DNA of 56,449 nt. It comes from Aedoeadaptatus coxii (GTDB taxonomy: Bacteria; Bacillota; Clostridia; Tissierellales; Peptoniphilaceae). Numbering within the stretch: position 1 is the first letter of the stretch; each line of letters opens with the position of its first letter. A model generated the notes under the pieces. The model worked only from the letters and a program-made list of their open reading frames with translations, did no database searches and was not told the origin of the DNA. The stretch lies in the NCBI RefSeq assembly GCF_903819215.1, contig NZ_CAIJCT010000018.1, one strand, 5' to 3'. This document shows, piece by piece, positions 31,658 through 40,410 of the stretch. The translations under genes were made by a program, and so were the position numbers.

Positions 31658-32335
31658 ATGAGGGAATTTAAAAAGGTCTTTCCAAAGACTATTCCTTTAT
31701 TAATTAGTTACTTGCTTATGGGAATGGGATTCGGCGTTTTAATTCGATCCGTAGGCCGTTCCACTTTCGTAAGCGTATTAATGAGCGGCGGTATTTGCGC
31801 AGGGGCCATGCAATTTGCCATGGTGAGCTTGTTCGACCAACCTCTCGTGGTGATCGAACTCGTTATTTTGGCATTTTCCATTAATTTAAGATATTTGTTT
31901 TACACCATCTCCCTTTTAAAACCACTGGAGAAGGAGCCTTTTTGGCGTAAATTACTTATCACCCACGTGTGTAGCGACGAAACCTTTTCTCTCTACATCA
32001 GTTCGGGGGAAGACGGGGGCATGGCGACGCCCGACGATATGCTCGCCATCGGACTTTTAGATTACAGTTATTGGGTACTCGGCACGCTCATCGGGGCACT
32101 TCTCGGAAGTGTCATTCCCATTAATGTAGAGGGCATCGAGTTTATGATGACGGCTCTTTTTATTACCACGTTTATCGAGCAGTGGCAGGGGACGGATCAT
32201 CACTTCCCGTCGATTTTGGGTTTGTCAGGATCCCTACTTGCCGTCTTGGTATTCGGTCCGGGGAATTTTATTCTGCCTGCCATGGTCGTCATTTTAATGG
32301 GAAATCTTTATTACAGGAGGAAATATGTCAACTAA
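31658..32335 (+). CDS. azlC: AzlC-family branched-chain amino acid exporter, large subunit
   Basis: 225 residues with about six to seven membrane helices. Family marks are P-L-L-I-S-Y-L-L-M-G-M-G-F-G near the start, G-A-M-Q-F-A, and S-I-N-L-R-Y-L-F-Y. AzlC with AzlD exports leucine, valine and related amino acids (YgaZH in E. coli). SD GGAGGG before ATG 31658, and a TATAAT at 31615-31620 is the likely -10. It overlaps azlD by 11 bases. Confidence 0.9.
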   Translation: MREFKKVFPKTIPLLISYLLMGMGFGVLIRSVGRSTFVSVLMSGGICAGAMQFAMVSLFDQPLVVIELVILAFSINLRYLFYTISLLKPLEKEPFWRKLLITHVCSDETFSLYISSGEDGGMATPDDMLAIGLLDYSYWVLGTLIGALLGSVIPINVEGIEFMMTALFITTFIEQWQGTDHHFPSILGLSGSLLAVLVFGPGNFILPAMVVILMGNLYYRRKYVN

Positions 32336-32654
32336 AGAAGTGTATATCGCCATCGGTATTGTCATTGCCATTACCTTCGGTATTCGAATGTTTCCTTTAT
32401 TTTTCTTTTCCCGTCGCAACACGATTCCAAAAATAGTAAGAGACCTTGGGAATCTTTTGCCCTATTCCATGATGGCCCTACTTGTAATTTATTGTCTGCG
32501 CACCATGACTTTTGACAGCGTGTCCGGCTATTTGCCCCTTACCATTGCAAGCGTCGTAACGGCAGGAAGTTATGTGTGGAAGAGAAAATCCATTCTTTCC
32601 ATCGTCATGGGAACGGCGGTTTATATGATTTTAATTCAACAGGTATTCCGCTAG
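32325..32654 (+). CDS. azlD: AzlD-family branched-chain amino acid exporter, small subunit
   Basis: 109 residues, four membrane helices, with the family's R-M-F-P-L-F-F and L-G-N-L-L-P-Y-S-M-M-A-L-L motifs. Always paired with AzlC; translation is coupled through the 11-base overlap. The purine permease gene follows after 50 bases and may be partly co-transcribed. Confidence 0.9.
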   Translation: MSTKEVYIAIGIVIAITFGIRMFPLFFFSRRNTIPKIVRDLGNLLPYSMMALLVIYCLRTMTFDSVSGYLPLTIASVVTAGSYVWKRKSILSIVMGTAVYMILIQQVFR

Positions 32655-32704
32655 AGGCTTTTGTCTGGTATACTAACGGGGTAATTTTTTATAAGGAGGA
32701 AAAC

Positions 32705-34132
32705 ATGGAATCATTCTTTAAACTTCGGGAAAACAATACTGACGTTTCTACGGAAGTGCTCGCCGGCATTACGACATTTTTTGCCATGAGCTACATTATT
32801 TTCGTAAACCCCGCTATTCTTTCCCAAACGGGTATCCCTTGGGGTGCCGTCTTCTTGGCGACCATTATCGCTACAGTGGTTTCTACTTTGGTCATGGGGC
32901 TTTTTGCCAATGTGCCTTACGCCCTTGCGCCGGGCATGGGACTCAATGCCTTTTTCACCTATACCGTCGTCTTCGGTTTGGGCTTTAGCTGGAAAGAAGC
33001 GCTGGGCATGGTACTTTTGTGCGGCGTCATCAATGTGTTGATTACGGTAACAAAAGTTCGTAAAATGATTATTACCGCCATCCCGGAGTCGTTGCAACAC
33101 GCTATTAGCGGCGGCATCGGCGTTTTTATCGCCTATATCGGCATTAAAAACTGCGGTCTTTTAAGCTTCACATTGGATCCGGGAACCTATCAAGCGCTCG
33201 ATGGCGGCACCATCGTCGCCTCCTCGGCAGCTGTTCCCTCTCTCGTCAACTTTAACCAAGCGGGCGTGTTACTTGCCCTCGTGGGCATCCTCATTACCAT
33301 CGTGCTCGTCATTAAAAATGTGCGCGGCGCGATTATTATTAGCATCGCCGCTACCACTCTTCTCGGGATTCCTTTCGGCGTCGTCGATCTTACGAAACTT
33401 TCCGAAACGCCGACAGTGGCAAGTTCTTTCCACGATCTTTCCACGGTTTTCGGTGTGGCCCTCGGAAAAGAAGGCTTAATCGGTCTGTTTAGTGATCCGA
33501 GTCGTATTCCTCTCGTTTTAATGACGATCTTCGCCTTCTCCTTAAGCGACACCTTCGACACGTTGGGCACCTTTATCGGTACCGGCCGTCGCACGGGAAT
33601 TTTCAGCGAAGACGATATTAGCAATATGCAAAACAGCTCCGGATTTAAATCCAAGCTGGACAAAGCCCTCTTCGCCGATTCCGTCGGAACGGTTATCGGT
33701 TCCATTGTCGGTACGAGTAACACGACGACCTTCGTCGAAAGTGCGGCAGGTATTGGCGCCGGCGGACGTACAGGCCTTACTTCCACGGTAACGGCGGCAC
33801 TCTTCTTAGCGTCGATCTTTATTGCGCCGGTGGCAGGTCTTGTGCCGGCACAAGCTACGGCGCCGGTGTTGATTATCGTCGGTATTATGATGTGTTCCGG
33901 CTTTAAAGAAATCGAATGGACGAATTTGGAAGTGGCCGTTCCCGCTTTCTTCGCTTCGATTTTCATGGGCCTCAGCTATTCCATCAGTAACGGCATCGCC
34001 GCAGGATTTATTTTCTACTGCATCGTTATGATCGTACAAGGAAAAGCCAAAAAACTTCACCCGATTTTAATCGCCGCGACTGTTTTATTCCTTATTAACT
34101 ATTGCCTCATGGCCTATCTCGCCATGGCGTAA
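32705..34132 (+). CDS. NCS2-family purine permease (guanine/hypoxanthine or adenine)
   Basis: 475 residues from ATG 32705, directly after TAAGGAGG; a longer frame back to 32576 overlaps azlD and is unlikely. Starts with F-F-K-L-R-E-N-N-T-D-V-S-T-E, the AzgA/PbuG lead, then 12 or so helices with A-P-G-M-G-L-N-A-F-F and D-T-F-D-T-L-G-T motifs and a G-T-S-N-T-T-T-F-V-E-S site. It imports purine bases by proton symport. Which base cannot be told. Confidence 0.9.
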   Translation: MESFFKLRENNTDVSTEVLAGITTFFAMSYIIFVNPAILSQTGIPWGAVFLATIIATVVSTLVMGLFANVPYALAPGMGLNAFFTYTVVFGLGFSWKEALGMVLLCGVINVLITVTKVRKMIITAIPESLQHAISGGIGVFIAYIGIKNCGLLSFTLDPGTYQALDGGTIVASSAAVPSLVNFNQAGVLLALVGILITIVLVIKNVRGAIIISIAATTLLGIPFGVVDLTKLSETPTVASSFHDLSTVFGVALGKEGLIGLFSDPSRIPLVLMTIFAFSLSDTFDTLGTFIGTGRRTGIFSEDDISNMQNSSGFKSKLDKALFADSVGTVIGSIVGTSNTTTFVESAAGIGAGGRTGLTSTVTAALFLASIFIAPVAGLVPAQATAPVLIIVGIMMCSGFKEIEWTNLEVAVPAFFASIFMGLSYSISNGIAAGFIFYCIVMIVQGKAKKLHPILIAATVLFLINYCLMAYLAMA

Positions 34133-34143
34133 AATTAAAAAAG

Positions 34144-34187
34144 CCCTCCCCAAGTTCGTTAAAGAACATGGGGAGGGTATTTTTTTA
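34144..34187. terminator. Bidirectional terminator between purine permease and iclR-type gene
   Basis: CCCTCCCCA (34144-34152) pairs with TGGGGAGGG (34169-34177) with an inner GTTC/GAAC stem, A-run before and T-run after. It overlaps the stop of the converging regulator gene. Confidence 0.88.
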
Positions 34188-34949
34188 TCCTAATGGCTGT
34201 AAATTATTTAAATAACCGAAAAGAGTTTCGGCGGCCGACTTTTCTTCTTCATAAATTTGTTCGTTGGCGCCTGAAAGGGAAATCGTGCCGATACATTCCT
34301 TTCGCTTGTCGAAAATGGGAAAGGCTATGGATCCGATGCCTTCATTAATTTCCCCGATCTCGAGGGCGTAGCCGCAATGTCTGATTTTTTCAATTTCGCT
34401 CAGAAGTTGTTCCGGCGCCGTAATGGTTAAATCCGTGTACTGAACGAGGCGCGTATCTTTAATATAAGTATCGACGACGGAATCGGGCAGCGATGCCAAA
34501 TAGGCTTTTCCCGACGCCGTGGCGTGGAGGGGGAAAGGTGTTCTGGAGCGGGTCATGATCATGTAGCGCGTGTTGTCGGGAACTTCCGTAAACACGGTCA
34601 TCAATTGGCCATCGTCGATCATATTGAGCCTGGCGCTCAAGCTGAATGCATTGGCCCATTTTCTTAACATGGGTTGAATCTTATTTTTAATATGGAACAA
34701 ATATTGATCCTCCACCAGATTGGCTTTGGGAATAAAGGCCAGGCCGAGGTGGTAGTCGTTATCTTCTTCGTCGCGGCTTAAATAATGAAAGTGGACCAAA
34801 GTATTGACGAGACCGCGGGTAGTGTTGACGTTTAATTTTACAATGTCACTTATTTCGGTGATGCTGAGCCGTGGATGGACAGAATCGAAGCAATCCAAAA
34901 TGGCAAATGCTCGGGCAAGGGATTGTATTGTTCGGGGATTTTTCTCCAT
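34185..34949 (-). CDS. IclR-family transcriptional regulator
   Basis: 254 residues. N-terminal winged helix (about 8-70) with L-S-I-T-E-I-S-D-I-V-K and T-T-R-G-L-V-N-T-L, then the IclR effector-binding domain with P-L-H-A-T-A-S-G-K-A-Y-L and G-I-G-S-I-A-F-P-I. IclR proteins sense small acids or aromatic compounds and mostly act on neighbouring genes. The only divergent neighbour is the L,D-transpeptidase at 35090, across 140 bases. The effector and target are unknown. Confidence 0.88.
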   Translation of the reverse strand: MEKNPRTIQSLARAFAILDCFDSVHPRLSITEISDIVKLNVNTTRGLVNTLVHFHYLSRDEEDNDYHLGLAFIPKANLVEDQYLFHIKNKIQPMLRKWANAFSLSARLNMIDDGQLMTVFTEVPDNTRYMIMTRSRTPFPLHATASGKAYLASLPDSVVDTYIKDTRLVQYTDLTITAPEQLLSEIEKIRHCGYALEIGEINEGIGSIAFPIFDKRKECIGTISLSGANEQIYEEEKSAAETLFGYLNNLQPLG

Positions 34950-35024
34950 AACGCTCCTCTTTTCTCTAATTACTCTTACATAGATTATACCTAATTTTTA
35001 GAAGATTAAAGGCCTAAATCGAAC

Positions 35025-35053
35025 TTGAACCCATAAAAATTTAGTGGTACACT
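35025..35053 (+). promoter_or_regulatory. Promoter of the L,D-transpeptidase gene
   Basis: TTGAAC (35025-35030) and TACACT (35048-35053), 17-base spacer, with TGG directly before the -10. Confidence 0.65.
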
Positions 35054-35089
35054 ATCAGCTATGCAAGTGAGCGTAAGAAGGAGAAGCAA

Positions 35090-36472
35090 ATGAGAAATAC
35101 GGTTGGAAAAGTATTCGCCATTATTTTCGGAATACTGGCCTTGGTGTACGTTTTAGGCGCTTTGGCTTTTACTCAAGTTTATATGCCGAACACATCGGTT
35201 AACGGTGCCGACATTTCGTTGATGCCGAAAAACCAATTAAAGGAATCCTTCAAAAATTCCTGGAAAGACTACACCCTGACGATCAACGGTCGCGGCGACA
35301 AAAAAGATACTATTTCCGCAAAAGACATCGATTATGTGGAAACAATGCCTTCTTTTAAAGAAAAGGGTGCCAATCCCTGGGGATGGCCGGTGCTCGCGTT
35401 TGTAAAAAAAGATTTTAAGGTCGCTACGACAATTGATTATAGCGATGAAAAATTGAAAAACAAACTGGCCTATCTTCATATGGTGACAGACGGAGACATT
35501 ACCGATCCTGTCCCTCAACAAATTGCCTATGCAGACGATAAGGGATACTACATTGCCGATGCCAAGCCCGGTACCCGCGTCGACGGGCCCAAGCTTAAGC
35601 GCGCCGTTCTCGCTTCGTTCCACAAACAAGACAAGGTCATGGATGCGGACAAGGCGAAAGTTTATCTGGAAGCGGCTCCGGCGGAAGATTTGGATAACAT
35701 GAAAAACCACGTGGCCAGCATGAATGAAATCGAAGGCTTTACGCTGAAATATAATTTTTCCGATCGGGAAGAGACATTAGGCGGCCAAGATTTAATTCAG
35801 CTCTATAAACAACGGGACGACGGCTCCCTTGAACCCGACGAAGCAAAGATCAAGACATACGTGGCAAATCTCGCGCAAAAATACGATACATTTCGCGGCA
35901 CGAGAGAGTTTCAAGCGACAGGCGGCGCCAAGATGCGCATTCAAGGCGGCATTTACGGCTGGCAGATCGACCAAAAGGAAACCCGCAAGCAGCTACTGGA
36001 AGCCATTAATAAAAAGCAAAGTCAAACCATGGAGCCAGTGTACAAACGGAAAGCTCAAAGTCGCAATGTAAACGACTTGGGCAACAGCTACATCGAAATC
36101 GACATTGCAAGACAGCACATGTGGCTTTACAAAGACGGCAATTTAGTCGTAGAATCCCCTGTTGTAACGGGCAACCCTTATCAAGGCAACGGCACGCCGA
36201 CGGGCACACAGGAAGTTTGGATGAAAGAGCGCAACCGCTATTTAACCGGCGAAACATGGAAGAGCTATGTTAAATATTGGATGCCTTTCAACTGGACGGG
36301 CTGCGGAATTCACGATGCCAATTGGCGCGGCAGTTTCGGCGGTAAAATTTACCTCGGCGGCGGAAGCCACGGTTGCGTCAACACGCCATCAAAAAAGGCG
36401 GCTATATTCTATGAAAACGCCTTTGAAGGCATGCCGGTAATTGTTTACAATTCATCAAAACACGCCATTTAA
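35090..36472 (+). CDS. L,D-transpeptidase with peptidoglycan-binding region
   Basis: 460 residues. One N-terminal membrane anchor at about 7-30, a large outer region with two repeats resembling the YoaR/PG_binding_4 fold, and a C-terminal YkuD catalytic domain from about 335. The catalytic site is G-G-G-S-H-G-C-V-N-T-P with the nucleophilic cysteine. It makes 3-3 cross-links in peptidoglycan or anchors proteins to it, outside the cell. SD AAGGAGAAG before ATG 35090. A VanW protein with a similar outer repeat region is encoded at 41962. Confidence 0.9.
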   Translation: MRNTVGKVFAIIFGILALVYVLGALAFTQVYMPNTSVNGADISLMPKNQLKESFKNSWKDYTLTINGRGDKKDTISAKDIDYVETMPSFKEKGANPWGWPVLAFVKKDFKVATTIDYSDEKLKNKLAYLHMVTDGDITDPVPQQIAYADDKGYYIADAKPGTRVDGPKLKRAVLASFHKQDKVMDADKAKVYLEAAPAEDLDNMKNHVASMNEIEGFTLKYNFSDREETLGGQDLIQLYKQRDDGSLEPDEAKIKTYVANLAQKYDTFRGTREFQATGGAKMRIQGGIYGWQIDQKETRKQLLEAINKKQSQTMEPVYKRKAQSRNVNDLGNSYIEIDIARQHMWLYKDGNLVVESPVVTGNPYQGNGTPTGTQEVWMKERNRYLTGETWKSYVKYWMPFNWTGCGIHDANWRGSFGGKIYLGGGSHGCVNTPSKKAAIFYENAFEGMPVIVYNSSKHAI

Positions 36473-36498
36473 AAAGCACTTTTCAGTGCTTTTTTTAT
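36472..36498 (+). terminator. Terminator of the L,D-transpeptidase gene
   Basis: AAAAAGCACT pairs with AGTGCTTTTT around a TTTC loop; it starts at the stop codon. Confidence 0.88.
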
Positions 36499-36608
36499 GT
36501 CCGAATTTTCTGCAAAAAAAACGTGAAAAGAACAATTCAGCATCTGTTCACGAAGGGGATTTTGAGTTAAAATAAATTGTAAATTGCTGTTTGAGACAGG
36601 AGGTTATT

Positions 36609-37292
36609 TTGAAAACTATTTACCAAGGCAAGACGAAAGACATTCGAGAAAAAGACGGTAAAACCTATTTCTTTTTTAAAGACGATGTAACCGGAAAAGA
36701 CGGCGTCTTCGATCCGGGTGAAAACCAAGTCGGCCTTTCCATTGAAGGCTCCGGCCGTGCATGCATTGCCATGAGCAAGTACTTCTTTGAAAAATTCGAA
36801 AAGCAAGGTATCCCCACCCACTACATCAATGCCGATGTTGACAATCGCTTGATGGAAATCAAACCGGCCACTGTATTCGGTAAAGGCTTGGAAGTTATTT
36901 GCCGCTACATTGCCACCGGCAGTTTCATTCGTCGCTACGGACGTTACATTAACGACGGCGATAAATTAAACGAATATGTGGAATTCACATTAAAAGATGA
37001 CGAACGTCAAGATCCCCTTATTAACGAAGATGCTTTACTTCAATTAGGTATTTTCAAAGAAGGGGAATATGACAGAATTAAAGAACTGATGCGTTCCATT
37101 ACAAAAGTCATCGCAGAAGACCTTGCTGAAAGAGGTCTCACACTTTACGACATTAAATTGGAATTCGGACGCCTTGCAGGCAGCGACGAAATCGTCCTAA
37201 TCGACGAAATTTCCGGCGGCAACATGCGCGTTTACAAAGGTGACGAATACATCGAACCCTTAACCCTTTCCAAAATGATCGTTGGAGAATAA
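36609..37292 (+). CDS. purC: Phosphoribosylaminoimidazole-succinocarboxamide synthase
   Basis: 227 residues from TTG 36609, five bases after AGGAGG (36598-36603). A longer frame from 36591 would put the SD inside the gene. PurC marks: I-Y-Q-G-K-T-K-D at the start, K-D-D-V-T-G-K-D, C-R-Y-I-A-T-G-S-F-I-R-R and D-I-K-L-E-F-G-R with I-D-E-I-S-G-G-N-M-R. It joins CAIR and aspartate with ATP in purine synthesis. It stands alone here, without the usual pur operon, next to a terminator on both sides. Confidence 0.93.
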   Translation: MKTIYQGKTKDIREKDGKTYFFFKDDVTGKDGVFDPGENQVGLSIEGSGRACIAMSKYFFEKFEKQGIPTHYINADVDNRLMEIKPATVFGKGLEVICRYIATGSFIRRYGRYINDGDKLNEYVEFTLKDDERQDPLINEDALLQLGIFKEGEYDRIKELMRSITKVIAEDLAERGLTLYDIKLEFGRLAGSDEIVLIDEISGGNMRVYKGDEYIEPLTLSKMIVGE

Positions 37293-37313
37293 TAAACTGT
37301 TTTCGAAATAATC

Positions 37314-37338
37314 AAAAGAGCCCTGCGGGGCTCTTTTT
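37314..37338 (+). terminator. Terminator of purC
   Basis: AAAAGAGCCC (37314-37323) pairs with GGGCTCTTTT, ending in T residues. Confidence 0.88.
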
Positions 37339-37365
37339 AATATGCTTTTTTCTCGTGTAAGCTTG

Positions 37366-37374
37366 TGATATAAT
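37366..37374 (+). promoter_or_regulatory. Extended -10 promoter of the riboswitch-ribU transcript
   Basis: TGA followed by TATAAT (37369-37374), about 25 bases before the aptamer starts. No good -35. Confidence 0.6.
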
Positions 37375-37397
37375 GAGATTACAAATCAATTAAGAAA

Positions 37398-37508
37398 TGA
37401 TCTTCAGGGCGAGGTGAAATTCCTCATCGGTGGTAAAGTCCACGGGCCTTAGGGCAGAATTGGTGCAACTCCAATACCGACGGTGACAGTCCGGATGGAA
37501 GAAGATGT
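37398..37508 (+). promoter_or_regulatory. FMN riboswitch
   Basis: The aptamer is recognisable from its conserved parts in order: ATCTTCAGGGC, GAGGTGAAATTCC, CGGTGGTAAAG, CCACGGGCC, GGTGCAACTCC, GACGGTGACAGTCCGGATG and the closing GAAGAT (37501-37506), which pairs with the opening ATCTTC. FMN binding would favour the terminator that follows and lower ribU expression. Confidence 0.95.
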
Positions 37509-37524
37509 CTTTTTTCATGTGTAG

Positions 37525-37548
37525 GCCCTATTTTCGAGGGCTCTTTTT
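37525..37548 (+). terminator. Riboswitch-controlled terminator before ribU
   Basis: GCCCT (37525-37529) pairs with AGGGC (37537-37541), then T-rich tract. Placed between the aptamer and the ribU SD, as expected of a transcription-attenuating switch. Confidence 0.8.
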
Positions 37549-37568
37549 ATGCCCTGCATTAGGAGGAA

Positions 37569-38180
37569 ATGATGAATCCCATAGAAAAAACAGCGTCTTG
37601 TTACTCGACGAAAAATATAACGCGGATCTCCCTTTTATCGGTGATCGCTTTTTTACTTATGTATCTGGAGTTTCCGCTTACATTTATTGCGCCGCCTTTT
37701 ATTAAGCTGGATATTTCGGATATGCCTGCCTTAATCGGCGGCTTCGCCATGGGACCCTTGGTCGGCGCGTCCATTGAACTTATAAAATGCATTTTGATCT
37801 TTTTTGTACGAGGCACGACCACAGGCGGCGTCGGTGAATTTTCTAATTTCATTGTAGGCGCTCTTTTGGTGTCGACAGCGTCCGCTTTTTATAGACGCAA
37901 TAGAACCTATGGCGGCGCCGTCCTCGGCCTTTTTATCGGCGTCCTCAGTATGACGGCATTTGCCACTTTAAGTAATTACTTCGTCGTCTTTCCCTTGTAC
38001 GGAAAAATCATGCCTATGGAAGCAATTATCGAAATGGGGCGGGCCGTATCGTCTCGCGTAAACTCTCTTTGGAGTTTAATGGTCTATTGCATCGTTCCCT
38101 TTAATCTCGTGAAGGGCTTTATAACCTCTATTGTGACCCTCGTCCTTTACAAACGGGTAAGTTCTTTACTCCATCGCTAA
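37569..38180 (+). CDS. ribU: Riboflavin ECF transporter substrate-binding subunit
   Basis: 203 residues, six membrane helices, starting after AGGAGGA; ATG 37569 and 37572 are adjacent alternatives. Style and the FMN riboswitch identify RibU: L-E-F-P-L-T-F, L-K-L-D-I-S-D-M-P-A-L-I and G-A-x-I-E-L-I-K-C. It captures riboflavin and needs the general EcfT-EcfA energising module, which is not encoded in the window apart from the broken EcfA-type gene at 8600. Confidence 0.92.
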   Translation: MMNPIEKTASCYSTKNITRISLLSVIAFLLMYLEFPLTFIAPPFIKLDISDMPALIGGFAMGPLVGASIELIKCILIFFVRGTTTGGVGEFSNFIVGALLVSTASAFYRRNRTYGGAVLGLFIGVLSMTAFATLSNYFVVFPLYGKIMPMEAIIEMGRAVSSRVNSLWSLMVYCIVPFNLVKGFITSIVTLVLYKRVSSLLHR

Positions 38181-38183
38181 ATG

Positions 38184-38206
38184 CGCCCCCTCGGGGGCGT
38201 TTTTTG
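38184..38206 (+). terminator. Terminator of ribU
   Basis: CGCCCC (38185-38190) pairs with GGGGCG (38195-38200), then six T. Confidence 0.85.
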
Positions 38207-38223
38207 TTGGGAAAAAGCGCAAT

Positions 38224-38250
38224 AAAAAAAGCCCTCCCGGGAGAGCTTTT
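38224..38250 (-). terminator. Terminator of ctc
   Basis: On the minus strand AGCTCTCCC pairs with GGGAGGGCT and runs into seven T, ten bases after the ctc stop. Confidence 0.85.
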
Positions 38251-38259
38251 AATGGCAGA

Positions 38260-38898
38260 TTATTCTTCGTCTTCGCCTTCAGTTTCACCAACTGTGGGAA
38301 CGTCGGCTGCATCGGCTTCATCATCTTCTTCGATGGCTTCTTCTCTGGGTTCTTGAAGAGATGCGACAGCTTCTTCAGCGTCAGTTAAGACGTCGATACC
38401 TTCGATGGACGATACGTCGAGGTCGGCTACGGTAAGGGTGTCGCCGATTTCCATGTTTTGTACGTCTACGAGAGCTTCCGAGGGAAGGTTTGTAGGTAGA
38501 CATTCAACTTCAACTTCTTCAAGCAATTGCAAGAGAACGGAAGGTTGTGCGTGAATTTCGTCGCGGTTTTCCAATACGACGGGGATGGAAAGTCTGAGCT
38601 TTTCTTTTAAGTTTACGCCGTATGCGTCAAAGTGAAGAATTTGATTCTTGAAAGGATGGTTTTGGATTTCCTTGAAAAGAATTTTAGTGGTTTTACCGTC
38701 GAGTTCGATATCGACAAGAGCGGAAGTACCGGCTTGTTCGACAACTTTTTGTAATTCGTTGGCTTTTGCCGCTACAGCTACAGGTTCTTCGTTTTCAGCG
38801 TAGAATACGCCGGGAACCAAACCTTTTGCTCTGACTTTTTTAGCGCCGGATGTGCCGAGCTCCTCGCGTTTTTGTAAATTTAAATGGATTGTTTTCAT
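38260..38898 (-). CDS. ctc: 50S ribosomal protein L25 / general stress protein Ctc
   Basis: 212 residues from the ATG at 38898-38896, which follows a strong AGGAGGAG; an in-frame extension to 38958 lacks an SD. The N-terminal L25 domain (about 1-90), with K-R-E-E-L-G-T and V-P-G-V-F-Y, binds 5S rRNA. A C-terminal beta domain of the TL5/Ctc type follows, and the last 40 residues are very acidic, as in long Firmicute Ctc proteins. A TATAAT on the minus strand about 30 bases before the SD is a likely -10. Confidence 0.92.
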   Translation of the reverse strand: MKTIHLNLQKREELGTSGAKKVRAKGLVPGVFYAENEEPVAVAAKANELQKVVEQAGTSALVDIELDGKTTKILFKEIQNHPFKNQILHFDAYGVNLKEKLRLSIPVVLENRDEIHAQPSVLLQLLEEVEVECLPTNLPSEALVDVQNMEIGDTLTVADLDVSSIEGIDVLTDAEEAVASLQEPREEAIEEDDEADAADVPTVGETEGEDEE

Positions 38899-39108
38899 TA
38901 GTCTCCTCCTTCGTCTAATCAACAACATATTATACATTAAAATGCCGAGAATTGCCATTCTTTCGTTAATTTAAGCCTTAACTTCCTGAAGAAACCCTAT
39001 TAAGCGAAAACTTTCTTAAAGGGCGATAACTCGGCTATTATACCATAGAATGATTGAAAAACGCCAAATTTATGGTTTTTTAATAAAAATGGAATTGCGG
39101 ATCGTTTA

Positions 39109-40350
39109 TTACGAGCGCCTGGAACGTTCTTTGTGGAGTTGTTCCTGTTGAAATTCGGCGATGCGATCGGTGATTTTTTCCCAGTAATTGGGTAAGTTTT
39201 CAAAAGAAGTGCGGCTCGTACGGTGATAGCGCACGCTTAAACAAAGGCCGATGGTCGCCAGGTTTACCATTTGGAACGTGCCGCCGTAACTTATAAAGGG
39301 AAGGGGAATCCCCGTAACGGGCATAAGACCCAGCGTCATGCCCATGTTTTCCCACACGTGAATAAATAGAATGCCGAGAAAACCTAAAATCATAAGCTCG
39401 CCCATTTTATCTTTTGCGATTTTTGAAAGGGAAATCAGTCGGTAAAAAATAAGGCCGTAGAGGAAAATTAAAAGGCTGCCTCCGACAAAGCCTAATTCTT
39501 CCACGAGGACGGGGAAGATAAAGTCTGTTTCTTTTGTAGGAACGAAATTAAATTGGGTTTGAGGCCCTTTATAGAGTCCCCGCCCGAAGAAGCGACCGTC
39601 GCCAATGGCAATGCGCCCTTCGTAGGCTTGATAGCCGCTGCCGCTGGTATTGGCATCGGGCTTTAAAAAGTTTAGGATTCTGTCTTTTTGGTAATCGTCC
39701 AGGCGGGCGTAAAGTACGGGAAGGGATAGAACGACGGCACCTAATGCGCCGAAAATGTATTTCCAATCCAAATTCGTAAAGAAAAGCATAATGGCGATAA
39801 AAAACAAAAACACCATGGCCGTTCCGAAGTCGGGCTGAAGCATAATAAGCCCGACGGGGAAACCTGCGAAGGCGAGGGTTTTAATTAATTCTTTCGGCTC
39901 GTTTAATTTGTGGCCGTGTTCATCTAAATAGGCGGCGAGACAAATGACGAGAAAGATTTTTACGAATTCCGCCGGCTGAAAGTTAATGGGGCCGATGGAA
40001 AGCCAGCTTTTGGATCCCCAAGTGGTATCACCGTGGCCGAAGAGTAGAGTGGCGGCAAGAAGCACCACGCTCAGTAAGTATAGAAAGGGATAATAGGTTT
40101 TCCAAATACGATAATCGACGACCATTAGCCCAAAGGCGATGCCGGCGCCCAGTAAGGTGGCGACGAGCTGTTTAATTAAATAGGGGCGATTGCCGTAGGT
40201 TAATGTGGCGGACGATAAGACGACAAAACCCAGTACGGTTACGGCGACGACGGCCAAGACCAGGGTCATGTCGATGTTTCGTTTATTGAAATCAAAATGG
40301 AAGTGCGACAGCAGCCGCTCCAATGGTTCGCGATTAAAAGGGTTTTTCAT
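39109..40350 (-). CDS. rodA: Rod-shape peptidoglycan polymerase RodA (SEDS family)
   Basis: 413 residues with about ten membrane helices. SEDS marks include G-S-K-S-W-L in the second outer loop, P-A-E-F-V-K, the E-T-D-F-I-F-P-V-L-x-E-E-L-G stretch and, near the end, P-V-T-G-I-P-L-P-F-I-S-Y-G-G-T. It polymerises glycan strands with a partner class B penicillin-binding protein. FtsW or SpoVE are alternatives, but RodA fits the P-V-T-G-I-P loop best. No mreBCD genes are adjacent. Transcribed away from queG. Confidence 0.88.
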   Translation of the reverse strand: MKNPFNREPLERLLSHFHFDFNKRNIDMTLVLAVVAVTVLGFVVLSSATLTYGNRPYLIKQLVATLLGAGIAFGLMVVDYRIWKTYYPFLYLLSVVLLAATLLFGHGDTTWGSKSWLSIGPINFQPAEFVKIFLVICLAAYLDEHGHKLNEPKELIKTLAFAGFPVGLIMLQPDFGTAMVFLFFIAIMLFFTNLDWKYIFGALGAVVLSLPVLYARLDDYQKDRILNFLKPDANTSGSGYQAYEGRIAIGDGRFFGRGLYKGPQTQFNFVPTKETDFIFPVLVEELGFVGGSLLIFLYGLIFYRLISLSKIAKDKMGELMILGFLGILFIHVWENMGMTLGLMPVTGIPLPFISYGGTFQMVNLATIGLCLSVRYHRTSRTSFENLPNYWEKITDRIAEFQQEQLHKERSRRS

Positions 40351-40410
40351 AGCCTCTCCTTTGTAAGATTAGAATATGATACTATTATACAATAACGAAA
40401 GGAAGAGCCA

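Noticed and set aside
38899..38958. N-terminal extension of L25/Ctc
   Set aside because: The strong SD lies just before the ATG at 38898, and the extension has no L25-like sequence.
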